Assembly: GCA_018239845.1 (NCBI GenBank) | Contig: JAFEGO010000022.1 | Location: forward strand, 1-56,154 | DNA from: Verrucomicrobiota bacterium | GTDB taxonomy: Bacteria > Verrucomicrobiota > Verrucomicrobiia > Opitutales > Opitutaceae | Reading direction: 5' to 3' | Length of the DNA: 56,154 nucleotides | Shown here: positions 49,161 to 56,154 of the stretch, in pieces | How the letters are laid out: every line of letters begins with the position of its first letter | Numbering within the stretch: position 1 is the stretch's first letter | The notes under the pieces: model-generated | Database searches by the model: none | What the model saw: only the letters and a program-made list of their open reading frames with translations | What the model was told of the DNA's origin: nothing | Translations under genes and position numbers: made by a program

Positions 49161-50465
49161 TCAGTATTTCCGCGTCACGATCGCGCCGGATTCGTCGCGG
49201 AAGGTGATCGTCTTCTGCTCGCTGTTGAGGCCGAAGAAACGGATGCCGAGCGCGGGCGACACGAGGTCGCCCGCGCGGTAGAGCGCGCCGTTGATGAAGG
49301 CCTTCGGCGGCGCGCCTTGGAAGACGCCGCTGATGCGCGCATTGGCGACAAAGGTCCGGAAGGCGGCGCTGGCTGCGCCCGCCGTGAGCTCGGTCGAGCT
49401 CGTGACGCTAAGGCCGGGGGAGATCTGCGTCGTGGCCTGCGCGGTGGCCGTCGTCGGGCCGGGCGCGGGCTTGGGCGCCGTGGCCGCACCGGAGAGCGAG
49501 GAAGGCGGCGGGGTGGCGATCGCGCGGCCGTCGGGCACATCCTGGCCGTTGAGCAGCGCATCGACGCGGGCCTGCTCCTTCGCCCGGCGCTCGGTGATCG
49601 CGTTTTGCCCGGCGCCGATCAGACCGCCGCCCTGCGCCGGCTGGGGCGCCGCGGCGGGCTTGGCCACCGGCGCGGGCGCGGCCGGCTTCTTCACGACCGG
49701 TGCGGGCGGAGGCGGCGGCGGAGCGAGGAAAAATTTATAGACCACGAACGCCGCCACGCCGAGTACGACGAGGCCGACGACGGGCAGCAGCCAGCGGTTT
49801 TTCTTTTTCCCAAACTTTTTGGGCGGCGGGGCCTTGGGCTGAATATCCTCTTCCTCGACACCTTCGGGCGCGCGCATGTGCGGCACCGCGAGCGGCGGGC
49901 GGGTGGGCCCGGGCGGCTTCACCACGGGGAAGGGCGGCGGATCCTTTGGCGCTTCCGCGCCTCCAGCGGCGGGCGCGGGCGCACCCGGCATCCGGGCGGG
50001 GCCGCCGCCCGGCGGCTTGACCTTGAGTTTGAATTTCGGCGCGGCGTCGTCCGCGGCGGCGCTCTCCGCCGGGACCGGCTCGCTCACTTCGGGGGGCGGC
50101 GGCTCCGGTGCAGGAGGCGGAGGAGCGGCGATCGGCTCGGGGGCCGGTGCGGGCGCAGGTGCGGGCTCGGCCGGCGCGAGGCTCATGCGGGGCTTCAGCC
50201 GCGGGCGTTCGCCCTCCGCCGGAGTCGCCGCAGGCGGTGGGGGCGGAGGAGTTGGAACGGCCGGCGCGGCGGCGGGAGTCTCGGCCGCGGGCGCGAGGGA
50301 AATCTTGGGCTTCAGGCGCAGCTTGCCCGCCGCATCGCCGGCGGCTGGCTCGGCCGCGGCCGGCGGGGGAGTCACCGGGGCCGGAGCGGGAGCGGATGGC
50401 GCGGCCTCGCCTTCAAGTCGCGAACGCGGCTTCAGGCGCAACGGCGGCGGAGTCTCATCGCTCAT
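49161..50465 (-). CDS. Proline-rich single-pass membrane protein with repeated RLKP motifs
   Basis: From ATG 50465 the protein has 434 residues. The first 225 are low-complexity Pro/Ala/Glu with three copies of a motif LRLKPRxSLAPA (near residues 8, 49 and 84) and a related FKLKVKPP near 146. A KKFGKKKNR patch and one membrane helix (WLLPVVGLVVLGVAAFVVYKFF, about 237-258) follow, then a second Pro-rich linker. A small C-terminal beta domain (RISGVFQGAPPKAFINGALYRAGD...ITFRDESG, about 375-434) completes it. The long N-terminal part should be cytoplasmic and the beta domain periplasmic. The repeats look like docking sites for a partner. Family not recognised. Confidence 0.55.
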   Translation of the reverse strand: MSDETPPPLRLKPRSRLEGEAAPSAPAPAPVTPPPAAAEPAAGDAAGKLRLKPKISLAPAAETPAAAPAVPTPPPPPPAATPAEGERPRLKPRMSLAPAEPAPAPAPAPEPIAAPPPPAPEPPPPEVSEPVPAESAAADDAAPKFKLKVKPPGGGPARMPGAPAPAAGGAEAPKDPPPFPVVKPPGPTRPPLAVPHMRAPEGVEEEDIQPKAPPPKKFGKKKNRWLLPVVGLVVLGVAAFVVYKFFLAPPPPPPAPVVKKPAAPAPVAKPAAAPQPAQGGGLIGAGQNAITERRAKEQARVDALLNGQDVPDGRAIATPPPSSLSGAATAPKPAPGPTTATAQATTQISPGLSVTSSTELTAGAASAAFRTFVANARISGVFQGAPPKAFINGALYRAGDLVSPALGIRFFGLNSEQKTITFRDESGAIVTRKY

Positions 50466-50561
50466 TCTCGGGCCAGCCAAACAAGGTTTCACCTTCCATG
50501 AAACCAAAAAGATTCACTCGCGGTCCCACTCCTGCGCTTTAACCTGAAACCACTCAAAACC

Positions 50562-50825
50562 ATGAAACGCTCCCTCACCCTGTCCGTCGCCGTGCTGCTG
50601 GCCGCCTTCTCCACCTCCGGCTGCCATTTCTTCAGCAAGAAGGAGAAAAAGCCGAAGGAGAACCCCGCCATCGCCACGGACACCGAGGTGGCCTTCAAGC
50701 TGCGCTGGGTGGACCGCCGCGTGGCCGAGCTGACCGCGACCGGCCTGAGCGCCGACGCCGCGCGCACCCAGGCCGAGGCCGAATTCCGCGAGCACTACAG
50801 CTACACGCACGCGGCGAATAAATGA
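50562..50825 (+). CDS. Small putative lipoprotein
   Basis: The 87-residue protein has a signal peptide ending in lipobox STSGC (Cys21), then a Lys-rich stretch (KKEKKPKE) and a helical, charged C-terminal half (EVAFKLRWVDRRVAELTATG). The stop overlaps the start of rarD by ATGA (50822-50825), so expression is coupled. Family not recognised; short lipoproteins of this kind are frequent in Verrucomicrobia. Confidence 0.6.
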   Translation: MKRSLTLSVAVLLAAFSTSGCHFFSKKEKKPKENPAIATDTEVAFKLRWVDRRVAELTATGLSADAARTQAEAEFREHYSYTHAANK

Positions 50826-51730
50826 GCACCGAGGCCGCGCGCGGCGCCGCCGGCCGCGGGGCGTTTGCCGCGGGCCTGTGCTACTTCATCTGGGGCCTCG
50901 TGCCCCTCTACTGGCGGCAGCTCGCGGCGATCAATCCCGTGGAGCTCATCGCCCACCGGCATGTGTGGTCGCTGCTGTTTCTGCTCGGCGTGATCGCGCT
51001 GCGCGCCGACGGCGGGCTGGCCGCGGTGCGCGCCGCGCTGGGCACGTGGCGCTCGGCCGGGCTCAATTTCCTCAGCGCCGTCCTGCTCACGGCGAACTGG
51101 CTCGTCTATGTCTGGGGCGTCAACACCGGCCACGTCCTCGAGTGCAGCCTCGGCTACTTCCTGGTCCCGCTCGTCAACGTCGCGCTCGGCAAGCTCGTGC
51201 TGCACGAGCACCTGCGGCCGGCGCAGTGGGCCGCCATCGCCTGCGCCGCGGTCGGCGTGCTGCTCCAGATCATCGGGCTCGGCCACCTGCCCTTCATCGC
51301 GCTGGCGCTGGCGGGCACCTTTGGCTTCTACGGCCTGCTGAAGAAAAAATCCGCGCTCGGCCCGCTCACCGGCCTGACCGTCGAGACGGCGCTGCTCGCT
51401 CCGCTCGCCCTTGGTTTTCTGCTCTGGCAGCACCACACGGGTGCCGGCGCGCTCGGCCGCGTGGATGTGCGCAGCCATGTGCTCGTGCTCAGCGCGGGCG
51501 TGATCACCTCGATCCCGCTGCTGCTCTTCGCCTACGGCGCGCGGCGCGTGCGCCTGGCCACGCTGGGCCTGCTGCAGTACATCGCGCCCACCGTGCAGTT
51601 CGCCCTCGCCGTGGCGGTTTACCACGAACCGTTTTCCCCGGAGCGGGCCACGGCCTTCGCCTTCATCTGGGGCGGGCTCGCGCTCTACACCGCCGACAGC
51701 CTGTGGGCCCAGCGGCCCCGGTCCGCCTAG
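50822..51730 (+). CDS. rarD: EamA-family transporter RarD
   Basis: The 302-residue DMT-superfamily protein has ten membrane helices. The RarD hallmarks GLCYFIWGLVPLYWRQLAAINPVELIAHRHVWSL at the start and a VLLTANWLVYVWGVNTGHVLECSLGYFLVPLVNV stretch are present. RarD was named for chloramphenicol sensitivity in Pseudomonas; its natural substrate is unknown. It is clearly distinct from the three EamA proteins at 16-19 kb. It overlaps the small lipoprotein gene by 4 bp. Confidence 0.9.
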   Translation: MSTEAARGAAGRGAFAAGLCYFIWGLVPLYWRQLAAINPVELIAHRHVWSLLFLLGVIALRADGGLAAVRAALGTWRSAGLNFLSAVLLTANWLVYVWGVNTGHVLECSLGYFLVPLVNVALGKLVLHEHLRPAQWAAIACAAVGVLLQIIGLGHLPFIALALAGTFGFYGLLKKKSALGPLTGLTVETALLAPLALGFLLWQHHTGAGALGRVDVRSHVLVLSAGVITSIPLLLFAYGARRVRLATLGLLQYIAPTVQFALAVAVYHEPFSPERATAFAFIWGGLALYTADSLWAQRPRSA

Positions 51731-51737
51731 GCGGCGC

Positions 51738-52214
51738 TCACTGCTCGCGCTCGATGTCTTTCAGCTCGATCACGAACAGCAGGGTCGCGTCGCGCGGGAT
51801 CTTCGGCGGCTTGCCGCGGGTGCCGTAGGCCAGCTCGGAGGGGATGATCACCAGGCGGCGCTCGCCCTTTTTCATGAGCTGCAGGATCTGGTCCCAACCC
51901 TGGATCACCATGTCGCGCCCGACGCGGAACTTGATCGGCTTTTCCGGGTTGATCTGCTCGTCGAAGGTCTCGCCCGTCAGCAGCTTGCCGACGTAGAGCA
52001 CGGAGAGGAGGTCGCCGGGCTTCGGCGACTCGCCGGTGCCGTTTTGCTGGATGATGTAGCGGATGCCGGTGCTCGTCTTCTTGGCCGTGGGCCAGGTCTT
52101 TTCCACGAAATCGACGTCCTCCGGCGGGAGCTTTTCGCGCTGGGCCCGGAGCACCGGGGCGGCGAACAGGAGCGAGAACGACAGGCAGAGGAGGATTTTG
52201 GACAGGGATTTCAC
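51738..52214 (-). CDS. Exported FKBP-type peptidyl-prolyl cis-trans isomerase
   Basis: From GTG 52214 the protein has 158 residues: a signal peptide (VKSLSKILLCLSFSLLFAAPVLRA) and one FKBP domain (about 60-158). FKBP residues are seen in VLYVGKLLTGETFDEQ, VIQGWDQILQLMKKGERRLVIIPSELAYG and the closing LLFVIELKDI. It speeds proline isomerisation during folding of secreted proteins. An ATG at 52280 is in frame but would put 22 extra residues before the signal and overlaps the divergent gene's start, so the GTG is preferred; this choice is uncertain. Confidence 0.85.
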   Translation of the reverse strand: MKSLSKILLCLSFSLLFAAPVLRAQREKLPPEDVDFVEKTWPTAKKTSTGIRYIIQQNGTGESPKPGDLLSVLYVGKLLTGETFDEQINPEKPIKFRVGRDMVIQGWDQILQLMKKGERRLVIIPSELAYGTRGKPPKIPRDATLLFVIELKDIEREQ

Positions 52215-52278
52215 GGGGAGCGCGGTTATGGCTTCCGCATCCGTGCCACTCGGGCAAACTAGGGTCAAAGGTTTTTCC

Positions 52279-53253
52279 ATGAGCCCCCGCCCCCTCGTCG
52301 CCATCCTCTGCCCCCGCGAATACAAGTTCACCGACTCCTCCGCCTCGGTCGAGACGCCGCACCTCGCCGACGTCGCCGAGGTGCGCACGGTGTGGCTCGA
52401 TTTCAACGCGCCCTTCCCCGCCGAGGTCTTCGACGCCCGCGCCCTCATCCTCTGGCACGGCCCGCTCATGGGCGCCGAGGTCATCGCGAAACTGAAAAAC
52501 TGCCGCGCCATCATCCGCAACGGCGTCGGCTACGACCGCGTGGACACCGTCGCCGCGGCCGCCGCCGGCATCCCCGTCTGCAACGTCCCCGACTACGGCA
52601 CCGAGGAGGTCGCCGACCACGCGCTCGCCCTCATCCTCGCGCTCTACCGCCAACTCTTCCCGCTCGACGCCGAGGCCAAGCGGCTCGGCTGGCAGATCGA
52701 GGTCTCGCACAAGATGCGCCGCCTCCGCACCCAGACCCTCGGTCTCGTGGGCCTCGGCCGCATCGGCATCGCGACCGCGCTGCGCGCCAAGGCCTTCGGC
52801 TTCCGCGTGGTGTTCTACGATCCCTACGTGCCCGCCGGCACGCACAAGGCCATCGGCATCGAACAGGTCACATCGCTCGATGAACTCCTGAAAATCTCCG
52901 ACACCGTCTCGCTCCACTGCCCCAGCACCACCGAGACGCGCGGCCTGATCGGGGCGCGCGAACTCGCGCTGATGAAGCCCGGCAGCTTTCTCGTGAACAC
53001 CGCGCGCGGCGACGTCGCCCAAAAGGCCGCGGTCTTCGCCGCCCTGCGCAGCGACCACCTCGCCGGCGCCGGCCTCGACGTGGTCGAGGACGAGCCCCTC
53101 CGCATGGACATCGAGGCCGCGACGCCCAACCTCATCGTCACCTGCCACGCCGCCTTCTGCTCGCCCGAAGGCATGATCGAGATGCGCACCACCTCCGCCA
53201 AGCTCGCCCGCGCCGCCGTCCTCGGCCAGAAGGTCTGGAATCGGGTGAACTGA
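52279..53253 (+). CDS. D-isomer-specific 2-hydroxyacid dehydrogenase (CtBP-like branch)
   Basis: The 324-residue NAD(P)-dependent enzyme has the Rossmann motif GLVGLGRIG (about 155-163), the substrate Arg in VNTARGDV, Glu in DVVEDEP, and the active-site His in VTCHAAFCSPEG. The His replaced context (CHAAF) and the NGVGYDRVDTVAAAAAGIPVCNVPDYGTEEVADHAL stretch place it near the C-terminal-binding-protein-like branch of bacterial dehydrogenases. Substrate unknown. It is divergent from the FKBP gene with only 64 bp between preferred starts. Confidence 0.88.
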   Translation: MSPRPLVAILCPREYKFTDSSASVETPHLADVAEVRTVWLDFNAPFPAEVFDARALILWHGPLMGAEVIAKLKNCRAIIRNGVGYDRVDTVAAAAAGIPVCNVPDYGTEEVADHALALILALYRQLFPLDAEAKRLGWQIEVSHKMRRLRTQTLGLVGLGRIGIATALRAKAFGFRVVFYDPYVPAGTHKAIGIEQVTSLDELLKISDTVSLHCPSTTETRGLIGARELALMKPGSFLVNTARGDVAQKAAVFAALRSDHLAGAGLDVVEDEPLRMDIEAATPNLIVTCHAAFCSPEGMIEMRTTSAKLARAAVLGQKVWNRVN

Positions 53254-53256
53254 TAT

Positions 53257-53868
53257 TTAGCTCTTCCCTGCCCGGATCGCCTCGTGCTTAGCCACCAGCG
53301 TGAGCGCGCGGTTGAGCAGCGTCAGGCCCGGCTCCATGCGGTGCCAAGGCGAGGCGCCGCTCGGGTGCGGCAGCGGGATGCAGTCCGCGGTGTAGCCGCG
53401 CCAGGTGATTTCAAATTGCTGCCCGATGGTTTCCGTCAGCGGGCGCTCGCCGAGGAATTGGCCGATCGCCAGTTTGCCGACCGGCAGCACGAGCGTCGGC
53501 CGCAGCAGCGCGAATTCCTTTTCCAGCCACGCCGCGCAGTTGGCGATTTCATCGGGCGCGGGCACGCGGTCGCCGCCGGTCGGGCGCTTGCCGGGGAAAC
53601 AACGGCACACCGCCGCGAAGTAAATCCGGTCGCGCGTCTCGTCTTCGCTCCAGCCGAGCGCGCCGTGAAACCATTTGAACAGGGTCCGTCCCGCCGTCCA
53701 CGCGAAGGGCCGGCCGAGCACCGGCTCCTTGTCGCCCGGCGCCTGGCCGACGAGCAGCACCTTGCCCGTGACCGCGCGACCACCAACAGCAGGCCGGTGC
53801 ATGCGCGGGCAAAGCTCGCACGCGCGCAGCGCGGCGAGGTGCTTTTCGACAGCGGCAGAGGTCGGCAT
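53257..53868 (-). CDS. Fe-S cluster uracil-DNA glycosylase (family 4/5 type)
   Basis: The 203-residue repair enzyme removes uracil from DNA. Cys17 and Cys20 (ACELCPR), with Cys88/90 and Cys111, fit the four ligands of the [4Fe-4S] cluster of the thermophile-type glycosylases. Motif 1 is GQAPGDKE (41-48), followed by GRPFAWTAGRTL. Motif 2 is HPSG in PLPHPSGASPW. Ala in GQAPG matches family 5 (UdgB) or family 4 members; I cannot separate them. The gene stop lies 3 bp beyond the convergent dehydrogenase stop. Confidence 0.85.
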   Translation of the reverse strand: MPTSAAVEKHLAALRACELCPRMHRPAVGGRAVTGKVLLVGQAPGDKEPVLGRPFAWTAGRTLFKWFHGALGWSEDETRDRIYFAAVCRCFPGKRPTGGDRVPAPDEIANCAAWLEKEFALLRPTLVLPVGKLAIGQFLGERPLTETIGQQFEITWRGYTADCIPLPHPSGASPWHRMEPGLTLLNRALTLVAKHEAIRAGKS

Positions 53869-53870
53869 GA

Positions 53871-53929
53871 GTAGCGCAGGCGTCCCCGCCTACACCCTCA
53901 CACGAAGGCAGGCGGGACGCCTGCGCTAC
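53871..53929. repeat. REP inverted pair of the GCAGGCG family
   Basis: 53871-53890 (GTAGCGCAGGCGTCCCCGCC) and its mirrored partner ending at 53929 repeat the element at 5125-5180, 48 kb away, with a one-base difference in the left arm and a different centre. It sits between the glycosylase start and the helicase stop. Confidence 0.8.
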
Positions 53930-53934
53930 AAAAA

Positions 53935-55158
53935 TCAGCGGCGGCCGCGGTAGCGGTTGAAGCTGCCCTTGTGGCGGATCTGCCCGGGCAGGCTGCCCTT
54001 CGGGCGCTGCAGCTCCGGACCGGCCGGTCGCGGTGCGGAGGCCTTGTAATCAAAGCCCTCGAGGCGGAGCTCCGGGATCTTCGCGCCGATGAAGCGCTGG
54101 ATGTCGCGGATGTCGCCCGCGTTCTCCGGCGTCACGAGCGTGAAGGCGTCGCCCACGGCCTGCGCGCGGCCGGTGCGGCCGATGCGGTGCACGTAGTCTT
54201 CGGGCTTTTCCGGCACGTCGTAGTTGATCACGTGCGAGACGCCCGCGACGTCGATGCCGCGCGCGGCGATGTCGGTCGCGACCATCACCTCGTACTTGCC
54301 GGACTTGAAGCCCGCGAGGGCCTCGATGCGCTGGTTCTGCGAGCGATTGGCGTGCAGGACGGCGACGGAGTGGTTGGCGGCCTTGAGGCGGCGCGCGATC
54401 TTGTCGGCGCCGTGCTTCGTGCGGGAAAACACGAGCACGCTGTCAAAGTCGGTCTTGGCCAGGAGCGCCACGAGGAGGTCGAACTTCTGCTCCTGCGAAA
54501 CGGGATAGAGCGCGTGCTTCACCGACTCGTTGACCGAGCGGTTGACTCCGCACTCGACGCGCGCGGGATTGCGCAGCGCGAAAGAGGCCACGGCCTGGAT
54601 CTCGGGCGGCACGGTGGCGGAGAAAAACAGCGTCTGCCGCTCGCGCGGGCAGCGGTTGATGATGTCCTTCACCACGGGGAGGAAGCCCATGTCGAGCATG
54701 CGGTCCACCTCGTCGAGGATGAGGATGCTGATATCCTGCAACGTGATCGTGCGCTCCTTCAGGTAGTCCATCAGGCGGCCGGGCGTGGCGACGATGATGT
54801 CGACGCCGCGCTTGAGCTCCTGGCGCTGGTGACCGTAGCCGACGCCGCCGAAGACGGCGACGGTGCGGAGATCGGTGAAACGGGCGAAATCGCGGAACGC
54901 GGTCTCGACCTGCGCGGCGAGTTCGCGCGTGGGCTCGAGCACGAGCACGCGCGGGCGGCCATGGTTGCCGAGGCGGGAGAGGACGGGCAGCGCGAAGGCC
55001 GCGGTTTTGCCTGTGCCGGTCTGGGCCGAGGCGATGAGGTCGCCGCCGCCGAGGACGACGGGGATGGCGCGGAGCTGGATGGGCGTGGGGTCCGTGTAAC
55101 CGGCAGCCTGCACGCCGCGAAGGACGGACTCGGAGAGATTGAGAGCTTTAAAAGACAT
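53935..55158 (-). CDS. DEAD-box ATP-dependent RNA helicase (RhlE-like), DEVD variant
   Basis: The 407-residue helicase has all core motifs: Q-motif with PTPIQLRAIP, motif I AQTGTGKT (45-52), Ia PTREL, Ib TPGR, II DEVD (149-152) in place of DEAD, III SAT (180-182), V ATDIAARGID, and VI HRIGRTGR (about 322). A short basic Gly/Arg-rich tail (GSFNRYRGRR) may contact RNA. Such enzymes unwind short RNA duplexes in ribosome assembly and mRNA turnover, often at low temperature. It is followed by an RRM protein gene upstream in the same direction, separated by a terminator. Confidence 0.92.
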   Translation of the reverse strand: MSFKALNLSESVLRGVQAAGYTDPTPIQLRAIPVVLGGGDLIASAQTGTGKTAAFALPVLSRLGNHGRPRVLVLEPTRELAAQVETAFRDFARFTDLRTVAVFGGVGYGHQRQELKRGVDIIVATPGRLMDYLKERTITLQDISILILDEVDRMLDMGFLPVVKDIINRCPRERQTLFFSATVPPEIQAVASFALRNPARVECGVNRSVNESVKHALYPVSQEQKFDLLVALLAKTDFDSVLVFSRTKHGADKIARRLKAANHSVAVLHANRSQNQRIEALAGFKSGKYEVMVATDIAARGIDVAGVSHVINYDVPEKPEDYVHRIGRTGRAQAVGDAFTLVTPENAGDIRDIQRFIGAKIPELRLEGFDYKASAPRPAGPELQRPKGSLPGQIRHKGSFNRYRGRR

Positions 55159-55271
55159 AAGAAATCCTGAGATGGAGGAGCGGGTTTACCCCGCGGGTTG
55201 CGGCACAGTCACAGGCTAAACCCGCTCCCACACCAAAGCCAGCGCAGGGCAACCGCCCCGGCCGGGATATA

Positions 55272-55310
55272 AAAACAAAAAGGGACCGAGCCCCAAAGGA
55301 CTCCGTCCCT
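55272..55310 (-). terminator. Intrinsic terminator of the RRM protein gene
   Basis: AGGGAC (55281-55286) pairs with GTCCCT (55305-55310), with a second short GAG-CTC step inside. On the minus strand it is followed by TTTTTGTTTTT. It lies about 28 bp beyond the RRM gene stop. Confidence 0.85.
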
Positions 55311-55338
55311 CGAAAATCAGTTCGTTAGAACAGATCGA

Positions 55339-55725
55339 TTAGTAACGACGATCGCGATCGCCGCCACGGCCGCCGCCGCCGCCGAAGCCGCCACGGCCAC
55401 CGCCGCCGCCGCCGCCGCCGAAGCCACGACCGCCGCCGCCGCCGCCACCGCCGAAGCCGCCACCCGGGCGCTCTTCCTTGGGACGGGCCTCATTGACGGT
55501 GAGCTGACGGCCACCGAGATCGGTGCCATTCATCTTCTCAGCGGCCTGCTTGGCCTCGTCTTCGGTGCCCATCGTGACGAACGCGAAACCGCGGGGACGA
55601 CCGGTCATCTTGTCCATCGCGACGTAAACGTCGGTGACGGAGCCGAATTGGCCGAAAGCAGAGCGGAGCTCGTCTTCGGTGGTCTTGAAGGACAGATTGC
55701 CGACGTATAGTTTGGAGTTACCCAT
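55339..55725 (-). CDS. Glycine-rich RNA-binding protein with one RRM domain
   Basis: The 128-residue protein has one RRM (about 4-82) with RNP2 KLYVGNL (5-11) and RNP1 RGFAFVTM (45-52), both with the aromatic residues that stack on RNA. A tail of about 40 residues is almost pure Gly/Arg/Phe (GGGGGGGGRGFGG repeats, ending DRDRRY). The layout matches cyanobacterial Rbp proteins and plant glycine-rich RNA-binding proteins, which are cold-responsive. An A/T-rich leader of about 200 bp precedes it. It probably works with the neighbouring helicase as an RNA chaperone; inference. Confidence 0.93.
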   Translation of the reverse strand: MGNSKLYVGNLSFKTTEDELRSAFGQFGSVTDVYVAMDKMTGRPRGFAFVTMGTEDEAKQAAEKMNGTDLGGRQLTVNEARPKEERPGGGFGGGGGGGGRGFGGGGGGGGRGGFGGGGGRGGDRDRRY

Positions 55726-55925
55726 GTGATGTCTCGTAGATCCTTCGTCTGCTAGCAGTCCGTTCCCGACTTGGGTTTCGAAATCATCACTTAAGCCAAA
55801 CGCTCAGCCAACGACTCACCAGATACTGTCGCCTAACGCTATCTCTAACGATAAGCCCTTAGGACACACAATCGGCGGCCAAACACAACACAATTCTAGC
55901 TACCCCCCTGCGCAGGCCGTTCTCC
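55726..55925 (-). promoter_or_regulatory. Long A/T-richer leader of the RRM gene
   Basis: This 200-bp gap has a base composition much closer to 50 percent GC than the coding regions around it, and no open frame. It should hold the promoter and a long untranslated leader. Long leaders are usual for cold-induced RNA-binding proteins, but no specific cold box or clear -10/-35 pair could be fixed. A weak AAGGA lies about 15 bases before the start. Confidence 0.35.
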
Positions 55926-56154
55926 TTAAATGGAATAGCGCGCACGAACATCCTCCGGGATCGGGGTCGAGCGGCCGTTTTCCAGCGTCACCAAGGTGTA
56001 ATCGCAGTGCCCGTCGCACACGCGTTTCCGCGTCGGGAGCTTCACGATTTCAAACGCCACGCGACATCCCGTCTCGGTGAAATGCACGATCCAGGTGCGC
56101 ACCACCATGCGGTCGCCCCAGCCGAGCGGGCGTTTGTATTGGATGGCCGCCGCA
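55926..56154 (-). CDS. Acyl-CoA thioesterase (4HBT hot-dog fold), 5' end outside the window
   Basis: The frame is open to the window edge, giving 75 C-terminal residues (AAIQYKRPLGWGDRMVVRTW..., ending PEDVRARYSI). The segment YKRPLGWGDRMVVRTW and the strands that follow match the middle and end of 4-hydroxybenzoyl-CoA/YbgC-type thioesterases, which hydrolyse acyl-CoA in the cytoplasm. The catalytic Asp region near the N-terminus is beyond the window, so activity cannot be checked. Two Cys (VCDGHC) are unusual. Confidence 0.7.
   Translation of the reverse strand, partial: AAAIQYKRPLGWGDRMVVRTWIVHFTETGCRVAFEIVKLPTRKRVCDGHCDYTLVTLENGRSTPIPEDVRARYSI

Noticed and set aside
42..56154. Avoidance of CTCGAG as a sign of an active XhoI-type system
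   Set aside because: CTCGAG occurs in the window (for example 1296-1301), as expected if it is methylated, so site avoidance gives no support.

Overview
The window looks like chromosomal DNA of a high-GC Verrucomicrobium, most likely Opitutaceae. This is inferred from the gene mix: a PEP-CTERM surface protein without a local exosortase, a small SWIB-domain protein, a glycine-rich RRM protein, several polysaccharide-active proteins, and dense palindromic intergenic repeats. No rRNA, tRNA, CRISPR array, prophage or integrase was recognised. Genes are tightly packed on both strands, with frequent 4-bp ATGA overlaps.

Left end (1-5 kb): the end of a truncated gene overlaps a lower-GC XhoI/PaeR7I-type restriction endonuclease, so this is probably the end of a type II restriction-modification pair. 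An SDR oxidoreductase follows. A REP-associated tyrosine transposase (RAYT) comes next, flanked on both sides by REP palindromes of one family. A stand-alone elongation factor G follows. Region 5-16 kb: a compact GH29-like protein, a helical-repeat membrane-anchored protein, a PEP-CTERM protein, DUF2164, VOC, SGNH hydrolase, orphan barstar, a nitrilase-superfamily amidase and a 1438-residue heparinase-like plus propeller protein. Region 16-25 kb: three EamA transporters (two translationally coupled), a hybrid histidine kinase, Verrucomicrobia-type hypothetical proteins and the SWIB protein.

Region 25-38 kb is mostly membrane transport. It holds a heterodimeric ABC exporter whose two subunits show complementary degeneracy of one ATP site, MgtE, an HlyD/ABC/ABC-2 export operon, a DCC thiol protein, an MscS channel and a TerC-family protein. 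Region 38-45 kb: two tandem small heat-shock proteins, a MalY/PatB C-S lyase, a second hybrid kinase, and a NarL-type regulator coupled to a sensor kinase gene that carries one in-frame TAG. Region 45-56 kb: tRNA-dihydrouridine synthase, MarC, a GH78-like rhamnosidase, a proline-rich anchored protein, RarD, an FKBP isomerase, a 2-hydroxyacid dehydrogenase, an Fe-S uracil-DNA glycosylase, a DEAD-box helicase, an RRM protein and a truncated thioesterase.

The most distinctive signal is non-coding. At least six intergenic sites carry hairpins headed by GTAG (or GTGG), the layout of REP/BIME elements, in several unrelated palindrome families; one family surrounds the RAYT gene. Two further long inverted repeats are built from an ACACGRAAY-like 9-bp period. 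Several of these elements abut or supply stop codons.
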